Positions 30,866 to 41,757 of a DNA stretch of 64,000 nt are shown piece by piece; the first letter of the stretch is position 1, and the number at the start of each line of letters is the position of its first letter. The translations under genes were made by a program, and so were the position numbers. The notes beneath the pieces were generated by a model that was not told the DNA's origin, did not search any database, and saw only the letters and a list, made by a program, of their open reading frames with translations. Source of the DNA: Isochrysis galbana (lineage: Eukaryota; Haptophyta; Isochrysidales; Isochrysidaceae); the NCBI GenBank assembly GCA_018136815.1, contig CM030935.1, forward strand, positions 2,736,292-2,800,291, read 5' to 3'.

Positions 30866-31857
30866 GCAGGTGAGAACATGGCGACTTTGTTCAGCGCACA
30901 TAATATGTTGGTTATCCCCTGGCATTCGCCTAGGTGCGTCGAAGATTCGTCCGCTTCTCCACATATGCGGCACGTATTGGTTCTATCCGGAAATCTGTTG
31001 TACGTGCCCACTCGCCTATGCGTGATGTGTTTGAAATGCAGGTGCATATCGCGCGCCGTCACCATTGAGGATGTGTACAGCTTCGCTAGGTGCGCTCATG
31101 TGTCCTCGGGAATCTGAAGTCTTTCTTCCCATTTGGTGGGTCCTGCGTGTCGTTTTCGTTTTCGAGTAGTTCGTTGGAGGGCTTCGGTCAAGTGTTCCAC
31201 TCCGGTCTCGTCTAGCGGTGTTCTGCCGTCCAGTGTGTGTTCGTCCGCCAGCGGGTATTCGAGTCTCTTGTTAGATTTGTAGCCCTCTCCCCATTTTGCC
31301 GGCGGGGAGGTGTCTAGGTTCTCGGGTGCGTTGGGCAGTCTCGCCCCAATTATTGGAGTGCCCAAGTACGAGAGCTCCGCTTCATACCACGCGCCTTTGA
31401 TTTTCGCGTAGTAGTCTCCATCCTGCGTTATGTGTATTTCGGGGGGTGGTTCTTCCGGGCGGTGTTGTTCGTCGGCCTCACGCCTAGCAGGCGTGTTACT
31501 TCTCTCGGTCGTGTTTGCTAGCTTCGTCATCATCGTCAGGGATATCGTGTCCCATGTCCCTAGGAATTTGTCTCTTGGGATGTGTATTCTCCTTGGAAGT
31601 GTATGTATGTGTCGTTGTTTTTAAGGTATTGTGCGCATTCCTCTTTGTTGTATGGCGTCGTCGCGCCGTAATCTCTAAATACGTTGTGTATGGTGTTGCA
31701 TTGTAGTCTACTCCATAGCTTCGCCCATGTGGGATTTATATTGGGGCCCGGATGCGTCGGGCTGCCCCACATGGGTTGTGAGAGGAGTCCTTCCCTACTC
31801 GTTTTTAGCGGTGTGAGAAAGACCTGGAAATAAGAGCCTGGAAATCGCATCATCTAG
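30866..31857 (-). pseudogene. LINE retrotransposon, C-terminal part of ORF2
   Basis: Minus-strand frames at 31857-31560, 31533-31096 and 31065-30878 form one degraded protein with a stop between EDT and AHLAK. It has the typical LINE C-terminal layout: PGPNINPTWAKLWSRL, HITHRRVGTYNRF and the zinc knuckle CRICGEADESSTHLGEC. The last frame runs without a stop into the gypsy pol at 30866 (LNKVAMFSPAAEKS then gypsy). The reverse transcriptase core is absent here. The right end (FILDDAISRLLFPG, 31806-31850) is shared with 38388-38441. Confidence 0.8.
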
Positions 31858-31997
31858 GATGAATGCGACAGGCTCCACATGCACCTTGCACCTTGGCGGC
31901 CGCCGGAGCCATCGGCGCCGGCGCGTGGTGGCTGCGAGGCTGCGAAGCGCTGTCGGCTGCGATGCTCTAGCTCTGCTAGCCTCTAGAGATAGTTATT

Positions 31998-32099
31998 GGG
32001 AGCTAGGATTTAGTTTCTATGGGAGCTAGGATTTAGTTTCTATGGGAATGGGAGCTAGGATTTAGTTTCTATTTCTATGGGAGCTAGGATTTAGTTTCT
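31998..32099. repeat. Four-copy 23-bp tandem repeat
   Basis: Copies of GGGAGCTAGGATTTAGTTTC plus TAT at 31998, 32021, 32050 and 32079, with 6-bp spacers (GGGAAT, TTCTAT) between later units. A related single unit is inverted at about 47962-47985. Confidence 0.95.
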
Positions 32100-32261
32100 G
32101 GGTCCATCTCATCACTCTTGAGAACTTGAGAAGGCCCTCTAGAGAGCCAAGATCCCATTCCCATGGATCATGAGTGATCAACGTCAAGCCCCCAGACGCC
32201 ATTTACTAGAAAACCACAACCGAAACACAACTCTGTCTGCTCCTTGTCAGGCGACATGAGT

Positions 32262-32398
32262 GTACTCTAGAGTACTCTCGAGTACTTGTAAAAAGAGTAA
32301 AGTATGGCAACGTACGTGCACTCTACAATAGAGTACTCTAAGAGTACTCTACTCTACTCCCCCGAGTACTCCACTCTACTCTACTTACTCTAGAGCTA
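32262..32398. repeat. AGTACT-rich palindromic cluster
   Basis: Repeated GAGTACTCTAGAGTACTC-type palindromes, about eight AGTACT hexamers within 130 bp. It lies about 550 bp upstream of the Sec14-like gene. A milder cluster of the same kind occurs at 60430-60565. Function is unknown; a foldback or MITE relic is possible. Confidence 0.7.
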
Positions 32399-32399
32399 G

Positions 32400-32948
32400 A
32401 TCTGGTAGTTTCGACTTGAGCAAGTGAGAGAGGACAGGGCCGAGATCGTCGTGCCGCCCCCCGCCCCCCCCCCTCCCCCCCTCCCACCCGCCCCCCGCCC
32501 CCCGGCCGCGCAGGCCCTCTTGAATCTCTCCCCCATCTGCCCTCCTCCTCCCTTCACCTCTCGCCTCGCCCCTCCTCTCCCCCTCCCTCTCTTCCCCCCG
32601 CCGCACCCCTCTCTCTCCCTCTCTCCGTCCCCCGCCCCCGCCCCCCCCCCCCCCCGCCCCCCACCTCACCCCCTTCCTCCTCGCTCGCTCGCGCTCCCTT
32701 GGTTTCCTTCTTCTTCCCTCTCTTGCTCTCTCGCTCTCTCTCCGTGCGACCCTTGTTGGCGTCTCTGCGCGCCTCGCACCTTCCAACCCCCAGCCTGCCC
32801 CTCCCGCTTTCCCTCTCTCTGTACCCTCCGTGCGCGCCCTCGCGCCTACTCCGCACTGCGCTCTCCACACCGCACGCCCTTCTCTCGCCTCTCCCGCGTT
32901 CCTCGCGCGCGCCTCCCGGCTCACTCTCTCTCTCGGTGTCGGGTGACA
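32400..32948. other. Pyrimidine-rich 5' region of the Sec14-like gene
   Basis: Strongly C/T-biased leader sequence. Long frames on both strands here are low-complexity (Pro-rich plus strand, Arg/Glu/Gly-rich minus strand) and are not accepted as genes. The last 100 bp probably hold the transcription start. Confidence 0.45.
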
Positions 32949-35351
32949 ATGCGCTGCTTCGCCAGGATGGACCGCTGCTGGGCAACCCCTCACCCTTCGG
33001 GGCACGTCGCTCGGGCAAGGGTCGATTCAGTAGAAGGAGGACCGCCCAAGTTCATCCTCGAGTCGACCAGGGTCGCCGAGCCGAGGCCGCCAGTCCGGCC
33101 AGCTGCCCCTACACCACAGATAGAGAGCCCCGTGCCGACGGGCTCACCTGCAGGGCCCTCCAGAACGCCTACGAGCCCACCGACGCCAGCGTATAGCGGC
33201 CGTCGCGCGCGGCTACGTGCGAGGCTCGGCCTCAGCCGGGGGGGTGGGTGGGTTGTGACCAGCGGGATGCTTTGTATCGTCCTCCTCTACGGTGCGTGCG
33301 CGACGGGACTCCTCGATGCGCGCGGCCCCGTCGTCCAGCGCCTGCTGGCGCTGTGCACCCTGGTGCTGTCTGTCTGTCTGACGCCCCACTCTGGAATTGG
33401 GTTCCGTGCAAAGGCAGCACGTGCAATTGCGCCTGTCATTCCTCGACCAATACGCGTCAAGTTCTTAGATGGGAGCACTCTCATGCTGCACGAGCAGCCA
33501 CCTTACGGGATTATGTCGCCGCGCCGGCTCGACCATGACTTTGGCGAGCCCGCTGAACAAGAGGGAGAACTCTCGCCACGCTCCCCCCCCGCGCGCTCAC
33601 ATCGCAATCCCTCAGAAGTCAACATGGCGAGTGCAGGGGAGCTCAAGTATGACACTCCGCCAGCACATGTGCATACTGCGGGCGCATGGGGAGGTGCAAA
33701 GGCTGGGATGTTCTTCCAGCTCCTTTGCAGGGAAGGTTCGATCTTGCATCAGATGTCCCTCGGCTGCCCATAAGCTGCCGACAGACTGCGTTCACAGCTT
33801 GAGCTATTATCTTATTCGAATCCCCCCCCCCCCCCTCAACCCGCCCACTCGCGCGTAGAGTGATTGCCGAGGTGGTGAAGAATCTCCGTGCTAATCCACC
33901 TCCGCAGCTGCCTGCGCCTGAAATTCTGGAAGTGCAGATTTTGCGATTCGTGCGCGAACACGGACGTAAGGCGAGCGTCATCGAGAAGAAATACCGGGCA
34001 GCTATCGCGTGGAAGGTTGAGAATTTGTCAACGCCGATAATGCAGGTCGATGGGCACAGCGCAACACACATGGCATTCTCCGCCTGGGCACCTGTGCGAC
34101 TTCCGACCATTTGAAAGACCAACCACTAATCAGTCGTGTATCCCAACAATCCCCCGTTTCCGCAATGGGTCATTGTGCAGGTGCTGCAACCGATCGCTGA
34201 GTCGCGGTGGATGGCATCGAGCGAAATGCCTGACGGAGAGTGGGCCACGCAGTTCTGTCCTATCGGCATGCATTGCGGGTTCTCTCTCAGCGGTTGCCCG
34301 GTATGTCACTTCCACAGGCCAAGCGTTTTTCACGATTGTCGCCGGCTGCATCTCGACGTTGTTTTGCGCGCCCAATGATGTGTTGCGTTGGCGTTTCTGT
34401 TAACAGGTCAAGATCGAGCGTCTAGGCCAGTTCGATCTGAAAGGGATCCAGCAAATGCCTCAGTATCGCAAGAAGCTCAACGCCTTCTATCTGGGGTTGG
34501 TGGACTGCCTGCAGCGACGCCTCGACCACGCCTCGGTTGAGACTGGAAAGCTGCAGCAGACATATGAGATCTTCGATCTCAAAGGCCTGGGTGAGCAATG
34601 CGCTGTTGCGTTGCAGGAGGGGGCTGGGGCCACCACACATGCCTCGCTGAAGCCACTCTCGCACGTACTCGATTCCCCGATCGCCGAGTACTCTCACCTT
34701 TCTACATCACCCCGGATTGTTAGGCAAGGACATGCTTACATTTGCTGCGCTCAACTTTACCAAAGACGTGCTTCTTGCCTTCGCAACACACTACCCGACG
34801 TCCTTCCGTAAGGCACTTGTGATCAATGCGCCCTCGTTCGTTGGCGGTGCATGGAAACTGGTATCTACCGTTCTGCCCAAGAGTGTCAAGGAGAAGGTGA
34901 GCAACGCCCGCTGCCCTCGTCACGCACATGTATGTAGAGCACGCGAATAGCCACGCATGCTTAGCGCATGCAATATCATCAAAAGCCCGGAGTCGCCACT
35001 ACAGCCTGACACGAAGATGGGCTTCCTTCCTCTCCCGATCGCTTCTAGGTTAATATCATGGGTAGCGATTATGCGGAGATATTGCACAATGAGCTTAGTG
35101 CAGAGACGTTGTTCTGGATCCAGGTTTGTCCTACCCCTTAAGCGCGCTTCACTGCCTTAGCCACTGCGGCACCTCTGCGTCCTTCGCTTTCTCGCTCAAC
35201 CCCCTGCGGCATCACCTACCAGGCACCCAACGAGCACCTCGTACATGCACCACGCCGTCCGGGCGAGGAGTTGCCCGACGTCTGCGAGCAAACATCTATC
35301 GAAGCTGGCGCCGAGCGACCGCCGGGAACTTCGACAGCGGTCGGCGCCTAG
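32949..35351 (+). CDS. Sec14-like CRAL-TRIO lipid-transfer protein, 7 exons
   Basis: CRAL-TRIO proteins bind and exchange phosphoinositides or other lipids between membranes. Exons are 32949-33735 (or 33693), 33861-34045, 34181-34300, 34407-34590, 34724-34896, 35049-35123 and 35223-35351; all joins keep the frame and give about 550 (or 536) aa. Exon 1 has a hydrophobic hairpin near residues 106-140 (GMLCIVLLYGACATGLLD ... RLLALCTLVLSVCL). Exon 2 is the CRAL-TRIO N-terminal helical part (ILEVQILRFVREHGRKAS). The lipid-binding fold follows: CPIGMHCGFSLSGCPV, HASVETGKLQQTYEIFDLKG, FATHYPTSFRKALVINAPSFV, then VNIMGSDYAEILHNELS. The TM hairpin before the domain is not typical of yeast Sec14 and suggests membrane anchoring. 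The start (first Met before the TM segment) and the exon 1 donor are the uncertain points. Confidence 0.87.
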
Positions 35352-36137
35352 GCGTCCTGAGCATGTCCGGCTGAGACTCGTATCTCCATTTCCCATGAAC
35401 CAAATCCGATGGAGAATGCGTCTCACTCCTAGAACACGGTGTGCTACATGCTGCAACAAGAGACGATTGCAACGGCTCGATGACCATATCGACGCAAGTC
35501 AAGTCGCCCATCGTTTGCTGTGGCCCGGTTGGCTACGGCGAGCCTACAATCTTCATGATCCCGTGTCGCCTCGGGCGCCTTCAACAAAGGGTTTGCTTGT
35601 CTAATGCAAGCAAATCATCCTGCTAGCCTAGCTGCTCTCGCGTTGCAGTGAGCTTGGTTGTGTTCTTTTTGCGTTGTTCTTGATGTTTGGTGCGTTTGCG
35701 GAACCAATCTACTTGCGGGTGAATGACGGCCTGCCCGTTACACTTTCTCGATTGGATTCCTCTCGGTCAGACGAGGTATGAGGAAGAAGGACGGGAGCCT
35801 CCTAGGTGCGCGAACGTTAGCTGATCGTGAATGAAGATTGAGGGACGTATGATACCCTGCGCCATGCAGCACACGTGCCATCGAATGTCCCCAAACCGGG
35901 GCTTGTTTTTTTGTCAATGTCCACATAGCATAATGCACTGCTAGTAGTACTAGTAGTAATAAGCAAAGACATGTGTTGTGGGCAGGGAGAGATCACGGGC
36001 GACTACTGCGTTCGAAACGGGAGCGATCGCATTCCCCCCTTTTTTGTAGGCCTACATTGTGTGGGCGAGTGGGAAATGAGTCTTTTGCAGCACACAAGCG
36101 GAGGTGGATGCAGCAAAGATGATACTCACGAAAGCGG
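35352..36137. other. Intergenic
   Basis: No gene supported. It contains a short CTAGTAGTACTAGTAGTAAT palindrome at 35941-35960. Short frames lack homology. Confidence 0.4.
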
Positions 36138-36200
36138 AAAGGTCGCGTTCCGTCGAAAGAGGACCACGCGGACTTTTGCGTTTTGTTTTTACGTAATCAT
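36138..36200 (+). repeat. CGCGTTCCGTC dispersed repeat, diverged copy 4
   Basis: AAGGTCGCGTTCCGTCGAAA then GAGGACCACGCGGACTTTTG; it shares GTCGAAAGAGGACCA with the copy at 51123, so these two form a subfamily. Confidence 0.75.
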
Positions 36201-36267
36201 CTATGGAGTGGTATTTATTATAAGGCGCTTCGCTTAGTGCGATGCAGGCTTCCGCTGCCCAAACTCA

Positions 36268-36366
36268 AGGTGCGGGACTTCTACCGTCCCCGCTCTGACA
36301 CTTGTGACTTCTACTAACCCCCCCCCCCCCCTCGCCAAAGGCGCGGGACTTCTATCGTCCCCGTTG
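36268..36366. repeat. Direct repeat with GCGGGACTTCTAYCGTCCCC units
   Basis: Two units, at about 36270 and 36342, of GGTGCGGGACTTCTACCGTC / GGCGCGGGACTTCTATCGTC separated by a C13 tract. No coding function is seen. Confidence 0.7.
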
Positions 36367-36714
36367 TGACTACCCACCCCCCTGGGAGGGCACTCCGTGC
36401 GGCTAAGCCTATCCTCCCTATTATTTTCCTCATCTATTTCTTTTGAAATCAACTCCGAAAACTTTCGTTACATGAACGGGATCGACAAATCACGCGCCCT
36501 CCATGCAAGCGCACGCCCTCTTCACACCGCCTCACGCACGCGGGTCCCTTCACACTATGCGCGCGTCGGCCGCTGGCCAGTCACATGGCAGTGCTCGCCC
36601 ACATGCCCTGCAGTTTTTTCGAAACCTTCGCGTCCAGATCGCTGCTTTTCGCCCAGCGCACGGTTTCAACGTCCGAGTGAAGTGCAAGTGTCTCCTTGCA
36701 TTCCTGTGCAGCAT

Positions 36715-36861
36715 GAGGCGCACACACTTGGACATCTTGCAGGTCAGGCCGGCCCACTCTAGCCGCTCGAGAACTAGGTCTAGCCGGTGAAGCATTTGCT
36801 CGAACGAAGCTTGTGTCCTGGCCTCTTCGGAAGGGCCCACGCCCGTTGACCAGATGCCCAC
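36715..36861 (-). pseudogene. Ty3/gypsy reverse transcriptase fragment
   Basis: The minus-strand frame encodes MGIWSTGVGPSEEARTQASF through LDLVLERLEWAGLTCKMSKC, about 75% identical to the RT segment at 30395-30530 of the gypsy pol. It starts just past where the catalytic YLDD box would be and ends before the GHVVS motif. Flanks (36490-36714 and 36862-37270) are unrelated or Pro/Ser-rich sequence without clear homology. Confidence 0.8.
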
Positions 36862-37279
36862 AGAGGGTCCTGCTCGACCATGGCCCGCTGTGATTGCACC
36901 CGGTGGGTGCCGAATGCAGCGGACAAAGGCTCGCCATCCGCCACGAGCTGATCGAAGCCAGTCGTGGAGATGGCAGCCGGACAGCCGGAGTAATGGGTGC
37001 CATTGGCGCAGCCTCAGTGGTCGTGGGATGACTCGGGAATCCCACGGGAACAGAAGCTGTAGCGGGCAGAGAAGGTTCCCTGAGAGGTTCCTCCTCTGCG
37101 GCCGAGCGAGGACGGAAGCTTTGATTTCGTGCTTGTCGAGTCGAGCGTGGCCGGAGGGCTCTGAGCCACTCCGTCGCGAGTAGCACCGGCGGCTAGCGCG
37201 GCGCTTTGGCCCTCCTCCCCACCGGGAGTCGGGTGAATGAAATTCTGGATAGGGTCGGGCAACCCCATTTGGGTGTCTG

Positions 37280-38345
37280 GACGGGGGGCGAACGGCGAAC
37301 GAAGGGCGGTGGGGCGGCGAGGCGCTCCTAGTGGCCCTAGAGTGTTGGATTGTAAGAGATTGTTAGACTCTTCCCTCAGGGAGGGAGCCTAGGCTGCTAG
37401 AGTGCAGCGACGCAGCGAACAACGACGGACAACGGAGCTGAGGACAACAGGATACACCGCCTCACGAACACACCGGAATCATTCACCCAAACCAAGCAAA
37501 TTATCAAGCAACCGCGACCCCAAATCACCGATAACCCAAACACGTCGCGAGAGACGGAGAGAGAGAGCGAGAGAGAGAGAGAGAGACTCCGCAGCGACGG
37601 CCGGAGCGTGTCTCCCTTGTAACTTCCCACGTAGCGGAGAGTCCGAAGGGGAGCGTCATGTCGCGCGACCGCGGCGATCACTTCGGATACAGATCGCAAC
37701 GAGATATCTTCACGACGGAAGAAATCTTGCCGTTGAGCGTGAACCTTCTAGACGCTTCTAACGAACAACCCTGAGTAGCAACCAAGGGGAAGAAACACCA
37801 AAGGGGCCAAGGGCTTGCATGTAACTTGCATCAAGGGGAAAGATTCCCTCACCTAAGAAGCGAACCTACACCGATCTCCAAGGGGAGATGGCAAATTAAA
37901 CCTCAAATCTCGAGCGGATAGAGCAACCGACTCGCTCGCCAAAAACCTTGACCGAGAAGAAAGAAGCAAGGACCTATAAGCCAAGGGTAGCGGACCTAAG
38001 GAATGTGAGAGGAAATTTCCGAACGCCAACGCGAGCGCCAAACGCGAGAAGGCAACGAAATCCTAACCAGGCCAAGCAGAGCCTACGAAGAACAGGCCTG
38101 GACGACAACGAAAGTGAGCAAGTCCCAAGAAAGAGCCGGAACCCAACAAGAAACGACAAGCCTTGCAAGAAGCTAAAGGAGCCTCCTGAAGGTACCCCGA
38201 GAGCTTGAGCGCGAGCGACAGGCGACCTGGCTCCTTTGAGTCAAGATTACCCGAAAGGAGGAAACCTGGAATCTAGACCTGACAGACAGGCTAGAAGGAA
38301 CAAAACGAGAACTCGAATTCTAGATCGCTAGGGACGAACCCTACC
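37280..38345. other. Repeat-derived region, possible retroelement leader
   Basis: No gene. It contains (GA)n at 37553-37586 in the context GACGGAGAGAGAG...GACTCCGCAGCGAC, which resembles 59757-59796 next to the large gag-bearing element. Both lie on the 5' side of minus-strand retroelement coding, so both may be parts of a leader or LTR; no LTR pair was found. 37760-38330 is A-rich without stops of note. Confidence 0.35.
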
Positions 38346-38348
38346 AAC

Positions 38349-38480
38349 CTAGATGTACCTGAGCTTCACCGTGTGGCCGCACGGCGAAGGACCTGGAAAT
38401 AAGAGCCTGGAAATCGCATCATCTAAGATGAATGCGACAGGCGCAGGCTTGCTTCTTCTGAGACGCGCTGAAGTGTGAAG
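38349..38480 (-). pseudogene. LINE fragment
   Basis: The segment 38388-38441 is nearly identical to 31806-31860 (GACCTGGAAATAAGAGCCTG and the following 34 bp); on the minus strand it encodes FILDDAISRLLFPG. Adjacent sequence 38690-38765 is similar to the complement of 42285-42360. Confidence 0.6.
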
Positions 38481-38817
38481 TGGAGCGCGCCTGTGCGTCC
38501 GCCCGCAGAGGCCGAGCAGGTGAGCGCGATCCCGGTCGCGCCACACGGCCCGTGGCCCCGGCCACACCAGCCACAGCAGCCATGCTGGCCCACCTCATGG
38601 TGGGCCACAAGCTGTGGAGGACAGAGAGCCAGTACCACCCAAGACGGATCACTCAACCACCAGGCATGCCTTATGGCAGAGGCCTCTCCCAAGGACAACT
38701 ATCAGTAAACTGATAGGGTCATGGAGCGCGTGCCGCTCGCCTCCCCCGCTGCCGCCGCCCTCGCCGAGATGCCGAGATTTTGATATTGTATTTAGGTCTG
38801 TTTTGCCGCAAATTGCC

Positions 38818-39045
38818 GTTTTTGTTTTTGGGTTACGCTTCGTTGTGGTTGTGGGGGCTGGGGGCTCCCGGCGGGGGGGTCTGGGACCCAAAGAGCATCG
38901 AATATGTGCTAGATGGGTGTTTTCCGGGGTTTCTACCGCTTTGCTTTGGTGTATTGCTTCGGTCTTCGATCTTGACTTTTTCTTTTTCATTTCTACACTC
39001 TTATTAGAAGTTAAAATTGTATTTGTGACCGCCCTACGCCCTACG
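38818..39045 (+). repeat. 'GACCGCCCTA' dispersed repeat, copy 3, with minisatellite tail
   Basis: Collinear with 19906-20105 (GTTTTTGGGTTACGCTTCGT, ATATGTGCTAGATGGGTG, GGGGTTTCTACCGCTTTGCT). Parts of it are then repeated at 39062-39160 (a partial direct duplication), ending in GTCAGCGTCAGCGTCAGCGG units. At 39309-39345 it carries the inverted copy of the 20621-20657 block. Confidence 0.75.
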
Positions 39046-39508
39046 GTCAGCGTCAGCGTCGGGTTTCTACCGCGTTGCGCTTTGCTTGGGTGTATTTCTT
39101 CGATCTTGACTTTTTCATTTCTACACCCTTAGAAGTTAAAAATTGTGTTTGACCGCCCTACGGTCAGCGTCAGCGTCAGCGGTCAGCGGTGAGCGGGAGT
39201 ACGGAGTACCACAACAACCACAACTTACAACATTACAGCGTCATAAGACATCTTGTTTCTTGTTAGCTAGCATCCCTAGCCACATACACAGAACGAACCA
39301 TGCGCTAACCGCGCACACCCCCATCTCGGGGTAGGGGCTCCGTTGCCCTCGGCACTAAGCACTAAGGTTATTCTCATTCTTACACATCAAGAAAATTCTA
39401 AATTCTAAATTCTTCCCTTATTGATCGATAGCCGATAGCAACAAAACGACAACTGGCTGCAAAATTTTGGTCTCCGCCGCGTGTCCGCCGCTGCCACCGA
39501 CGCGCGCG

Positions 39509-40924
39509 ATGGCGGAGCAGGATGCCGCCGAGGAGAGCGCCAAGGCTCTCTTCGAGATGCTCGAGGCCTTCCCGAGGTTTAAGGATCAAGGGGTGGATCC
39601 ACTCCACCCACCCGATGAGCGGGGTGCGCTTGTCCTCCGCGGCCCTCTCAAGCTCCTCCAGACAGTGAGCAAGGTCACGTGCAACAATAACGGCGCTGAG
39701 GTCGAGAGTCGCTTCCGTGTGCTGCTCTCGCGGACCAAGTGGGTTAAGCAGGCAGAGTTGGTGGAGGAGCTGCGCGAGATGGACGGAGCAGACGGTCTGG
39801 AGGGCCGCATCGACGCATATGACCCAACTCGCGAGTTTGCGGCTGTTGTCGTCGCAGAGCTCGAGCGCGGCCTCTGCTGCTTCCATATGGTGGGTGGCGG
39901 TTATCCAGAGGGCATGGCTGACTGCGGCCCATGGATGTACGTGCTAGACCACGGGCGCAGTCGCACCGGTCGTCGTCCTGGCTATTCTTACACAGGCAGC
40001 CTTCGCCCTTTTCGCGTTTCTCCCCGTCGGCCCGTGCTCGACTCCATCACCAAGCCAGACTACTTTGTTGATGGCGACCCACAGGCCGAAATGTCCGCAC
40101 CCGCGAAGAGCACTCCTCCTGTGCTGACCCCTGCACAGGCCGAAATGGTTCGAAAGGCGTGCCGTATTGGTCGCGAGATCGTCGACGCTGCGCATCGGAT
40201 CATCAAACCAGGCGTCACAACGGATGAGATCGATCGCGTGGTGCATGACAAGCACATGGAGTACAATGCCTATCCCGCACCCCTCAACTATCTGAACTTC
40301 CCCAAGTCAGTGTGCACATCCGTCAATGAAGTTGTGTGCCACGGCATTCCTGATATGAGGGAACTCGAAGACGGAGACATCGTCAACATTGACGTCTCGC
40401 CGATTGTTGACGGTTGGCACGCTGATTTGAATGAGACGTTCTGCGTTGGCCCAAATGTCTCAAAAGAAAAAAAGGACTTGATCAAGGCTTCTCACGACTC
40501 CTTAATGAAGGCCATCGAAGTTTGCAAGCCTGGATACTTTTATCGCGATATTGGCGCCGTGATCACTAAACACGTAAACGGCTGCGGATTCCAGGTGGAC
40601 AAGACTTATTGTGGTCATGGAATAGGAGAATTCTTCCACTGCGCACCAAACATCCCACACTATGCAGGCAACAAGGCGAAGTTTACTATGAAGCCCGGGC
40701 ATTGCTTTACCATCGAACCTATGATAAATGCTGGGTCGTGGAAAGATCTCCACTGGCCCGATGGCTGGACTGCGGTGACCAAAGATGGCAAGCCCTCAGC
40801 CCAATTTGAGCATCAACTACTTGTGGGTGAATCTGGGGTGGAGATTTTAACGGCAAGACTGCAAACGTCGCCCCCGCTGTGGTGGGAACTGGATGGACCA
40901 GTAGCCGCCACGCCGATCATCTAA
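39509..40924 (+). CDS. MAP1: Methionine aminopeptidase type 1 with atypical N-terminal extension
   Basis: Removes the initiator Met from nascent proteins in the cytosol. Single exon, 471 aa. The family signature linker GYSYTGSLRPFRVSPRRPV begins near residue 155, and the pita-bread catalytic domain spans about 205-460. All five metal ligands are present: the two Asp in GDIVNIDVSPIVDGWHADLN, His in YCGHGIGEF, Glu in CFTIEPMI and Glu in AQFEHQLL; the substrate-contact His residues in EVVCHGIPD and FFHCAPN are also there. Eukaryotic MetAP1 normally carries a Cys-rich zinc-finger N-terminus for ribosome binding; here residues 1-150 lack it and instead form an acidic helical domain (KALFEMLEAFPRFKDQG, KWVKQAELVEELREMDG) I do not recognise. 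The start is the first Met of the open frame, preceded by a short AT-rich flank. Confidence 0.95.
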   Translation: MAEQDAAEESAKALFEMLEAFPRFKDQGVDPLHPPDERGALVLRGPLKLLQTVSKVTCNNNGAEVESRFRVLLSRTKWVKQAELVEELREMDGADGLEGRIDAYDPTREFAAVVVAELERGLCCFHMVGGGYPEGMADCGPWMYVLDHGRSRTGRRPGYSYTGSLRPFRVSPRRPVLDSITKPDYFVDGDPQAEMSAPAKSTPPVLTPAQAEMVRKACRIGREIVDAAHRIIKPGVTTDEIDRVVHDKHMEYNAYPAPLNYLNFPKSVCTSVNEVVCHGIPDMRELEDGDIVNIDVSPIVDGWHADLNETFCVGPNVSKEKKDLIKASHDSLMKAIEVCKPGYFYRDIGAVITKHVNGCGFQVDKTYCGHGIGEFFHCAPNIPHYAGNKAKFTMKPGHCFTIEPMINAGSWKDLHWPDGWTAVTKDGKPSAQFEHQLLVGESGVEILTARLQTSPPLWWELDGPVAATPII

Positions 40925-41620
40925 TTCGCGGCTCGGACCTCATTCGTACATGGCGGCTTCTGTCCACCCGCATCGACCATGCGGAACCATTGTGTAAGCC
41001 TTTGTACGCCCTCCATCAGCTAGCTCATCAAATGGCTATAAAAGTAGACGGGCTCGTCACGCGAAACCACCACGCCTGTGGAGCAATGTACCTGTTTCGC
41101 CCTTAACCCTCGCCGTTTCCTCGCATGTTGCGAAATTCAAAGCTTCTCTGTTAATGTGAAAGCGTAGTCTGCCCGAGCTTCAATTCTCGCTAGCTCCGCC
41201 TTTTTGTCTCTTGCCCAATATTTACTTGATGCGATGATGATGGTGTAGAAACTCGCAACTCATACTACCGCGACATCGCTAATCGGCCGACCGTTGGTTG
41301 GGATGTAAATGCGGTGAATTTGCTTGGTGCAACTAACCGACAAGTGCTTCCCGATGGAGAATTGATCAAATATGTAGCTATGCCTTCGATCGATACGCAA
41401 CTACAGTGACTCGTCAATGGCCTTGCGGCTTCCGGCTTGCAATGACGAAATGCAAGGAGCATCGCGACGCACTCCACGCTTCCTCGACTCGCCATGTGAC
41501 GCGACAGGCGAAAACCTTCCTACTTTCAATCAATGTTATCAAAACTAGGTTTAAGTTGTTGATTCTACTACTTGGTTTTGGTTACCAACTACCAACGAAG
41601 TTTATACTTAGTTAGCCCAT
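40925..41620. other. Intergenic, 3' of MAP1
   Basis: No gene seen. Composition is more AT-rich than the gene. Confidence 0.4.
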
Positions 41621-41667
41621 TGTGGGGTACGAGCGGCCGTGCTCTCTCTCTCTCTCTCTCTCCACTC

Positions 41668-41757
41668 AACTAAGTTTATACTTAGTTCGCCCATGGGGGA
41701 GCACGAGCCCCCCCCCTCTTTCCACTCCTCCCCTCCGCCATGGGGGAGGAACCACCC
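41668..41757. repeat. Dispersed repeat with AACTAAGT palindrome, inverted copy
   Basis: Reverse complement of 4035-4130. It begins AACTAAGTTTATACTTAGTT, the uninterrupted form of the mariner target at 17571-17583. Confidence 0.75.

Noticed and set aside
31998-32099. Possible CRISPR-like array
   Set aside because: Units are nearly contiguous with 0-6 bp spacers, there are no cas genes, and the sequence is eukaryotic; it is an ordinary tandem repeat.
32385-33005. 206-aa Arg/Glu/Gly-rich minus-strand frame and similar 154-aa frame
   Set aside because: Pure composition effect of a pyrimidine-rich region on the opposite strand; no domain or conserved order of residues.
37402-37761. 119-aa Arg-rich frame
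   Set aside because: Composition-driven over a (GA)n region; no conserved motif.
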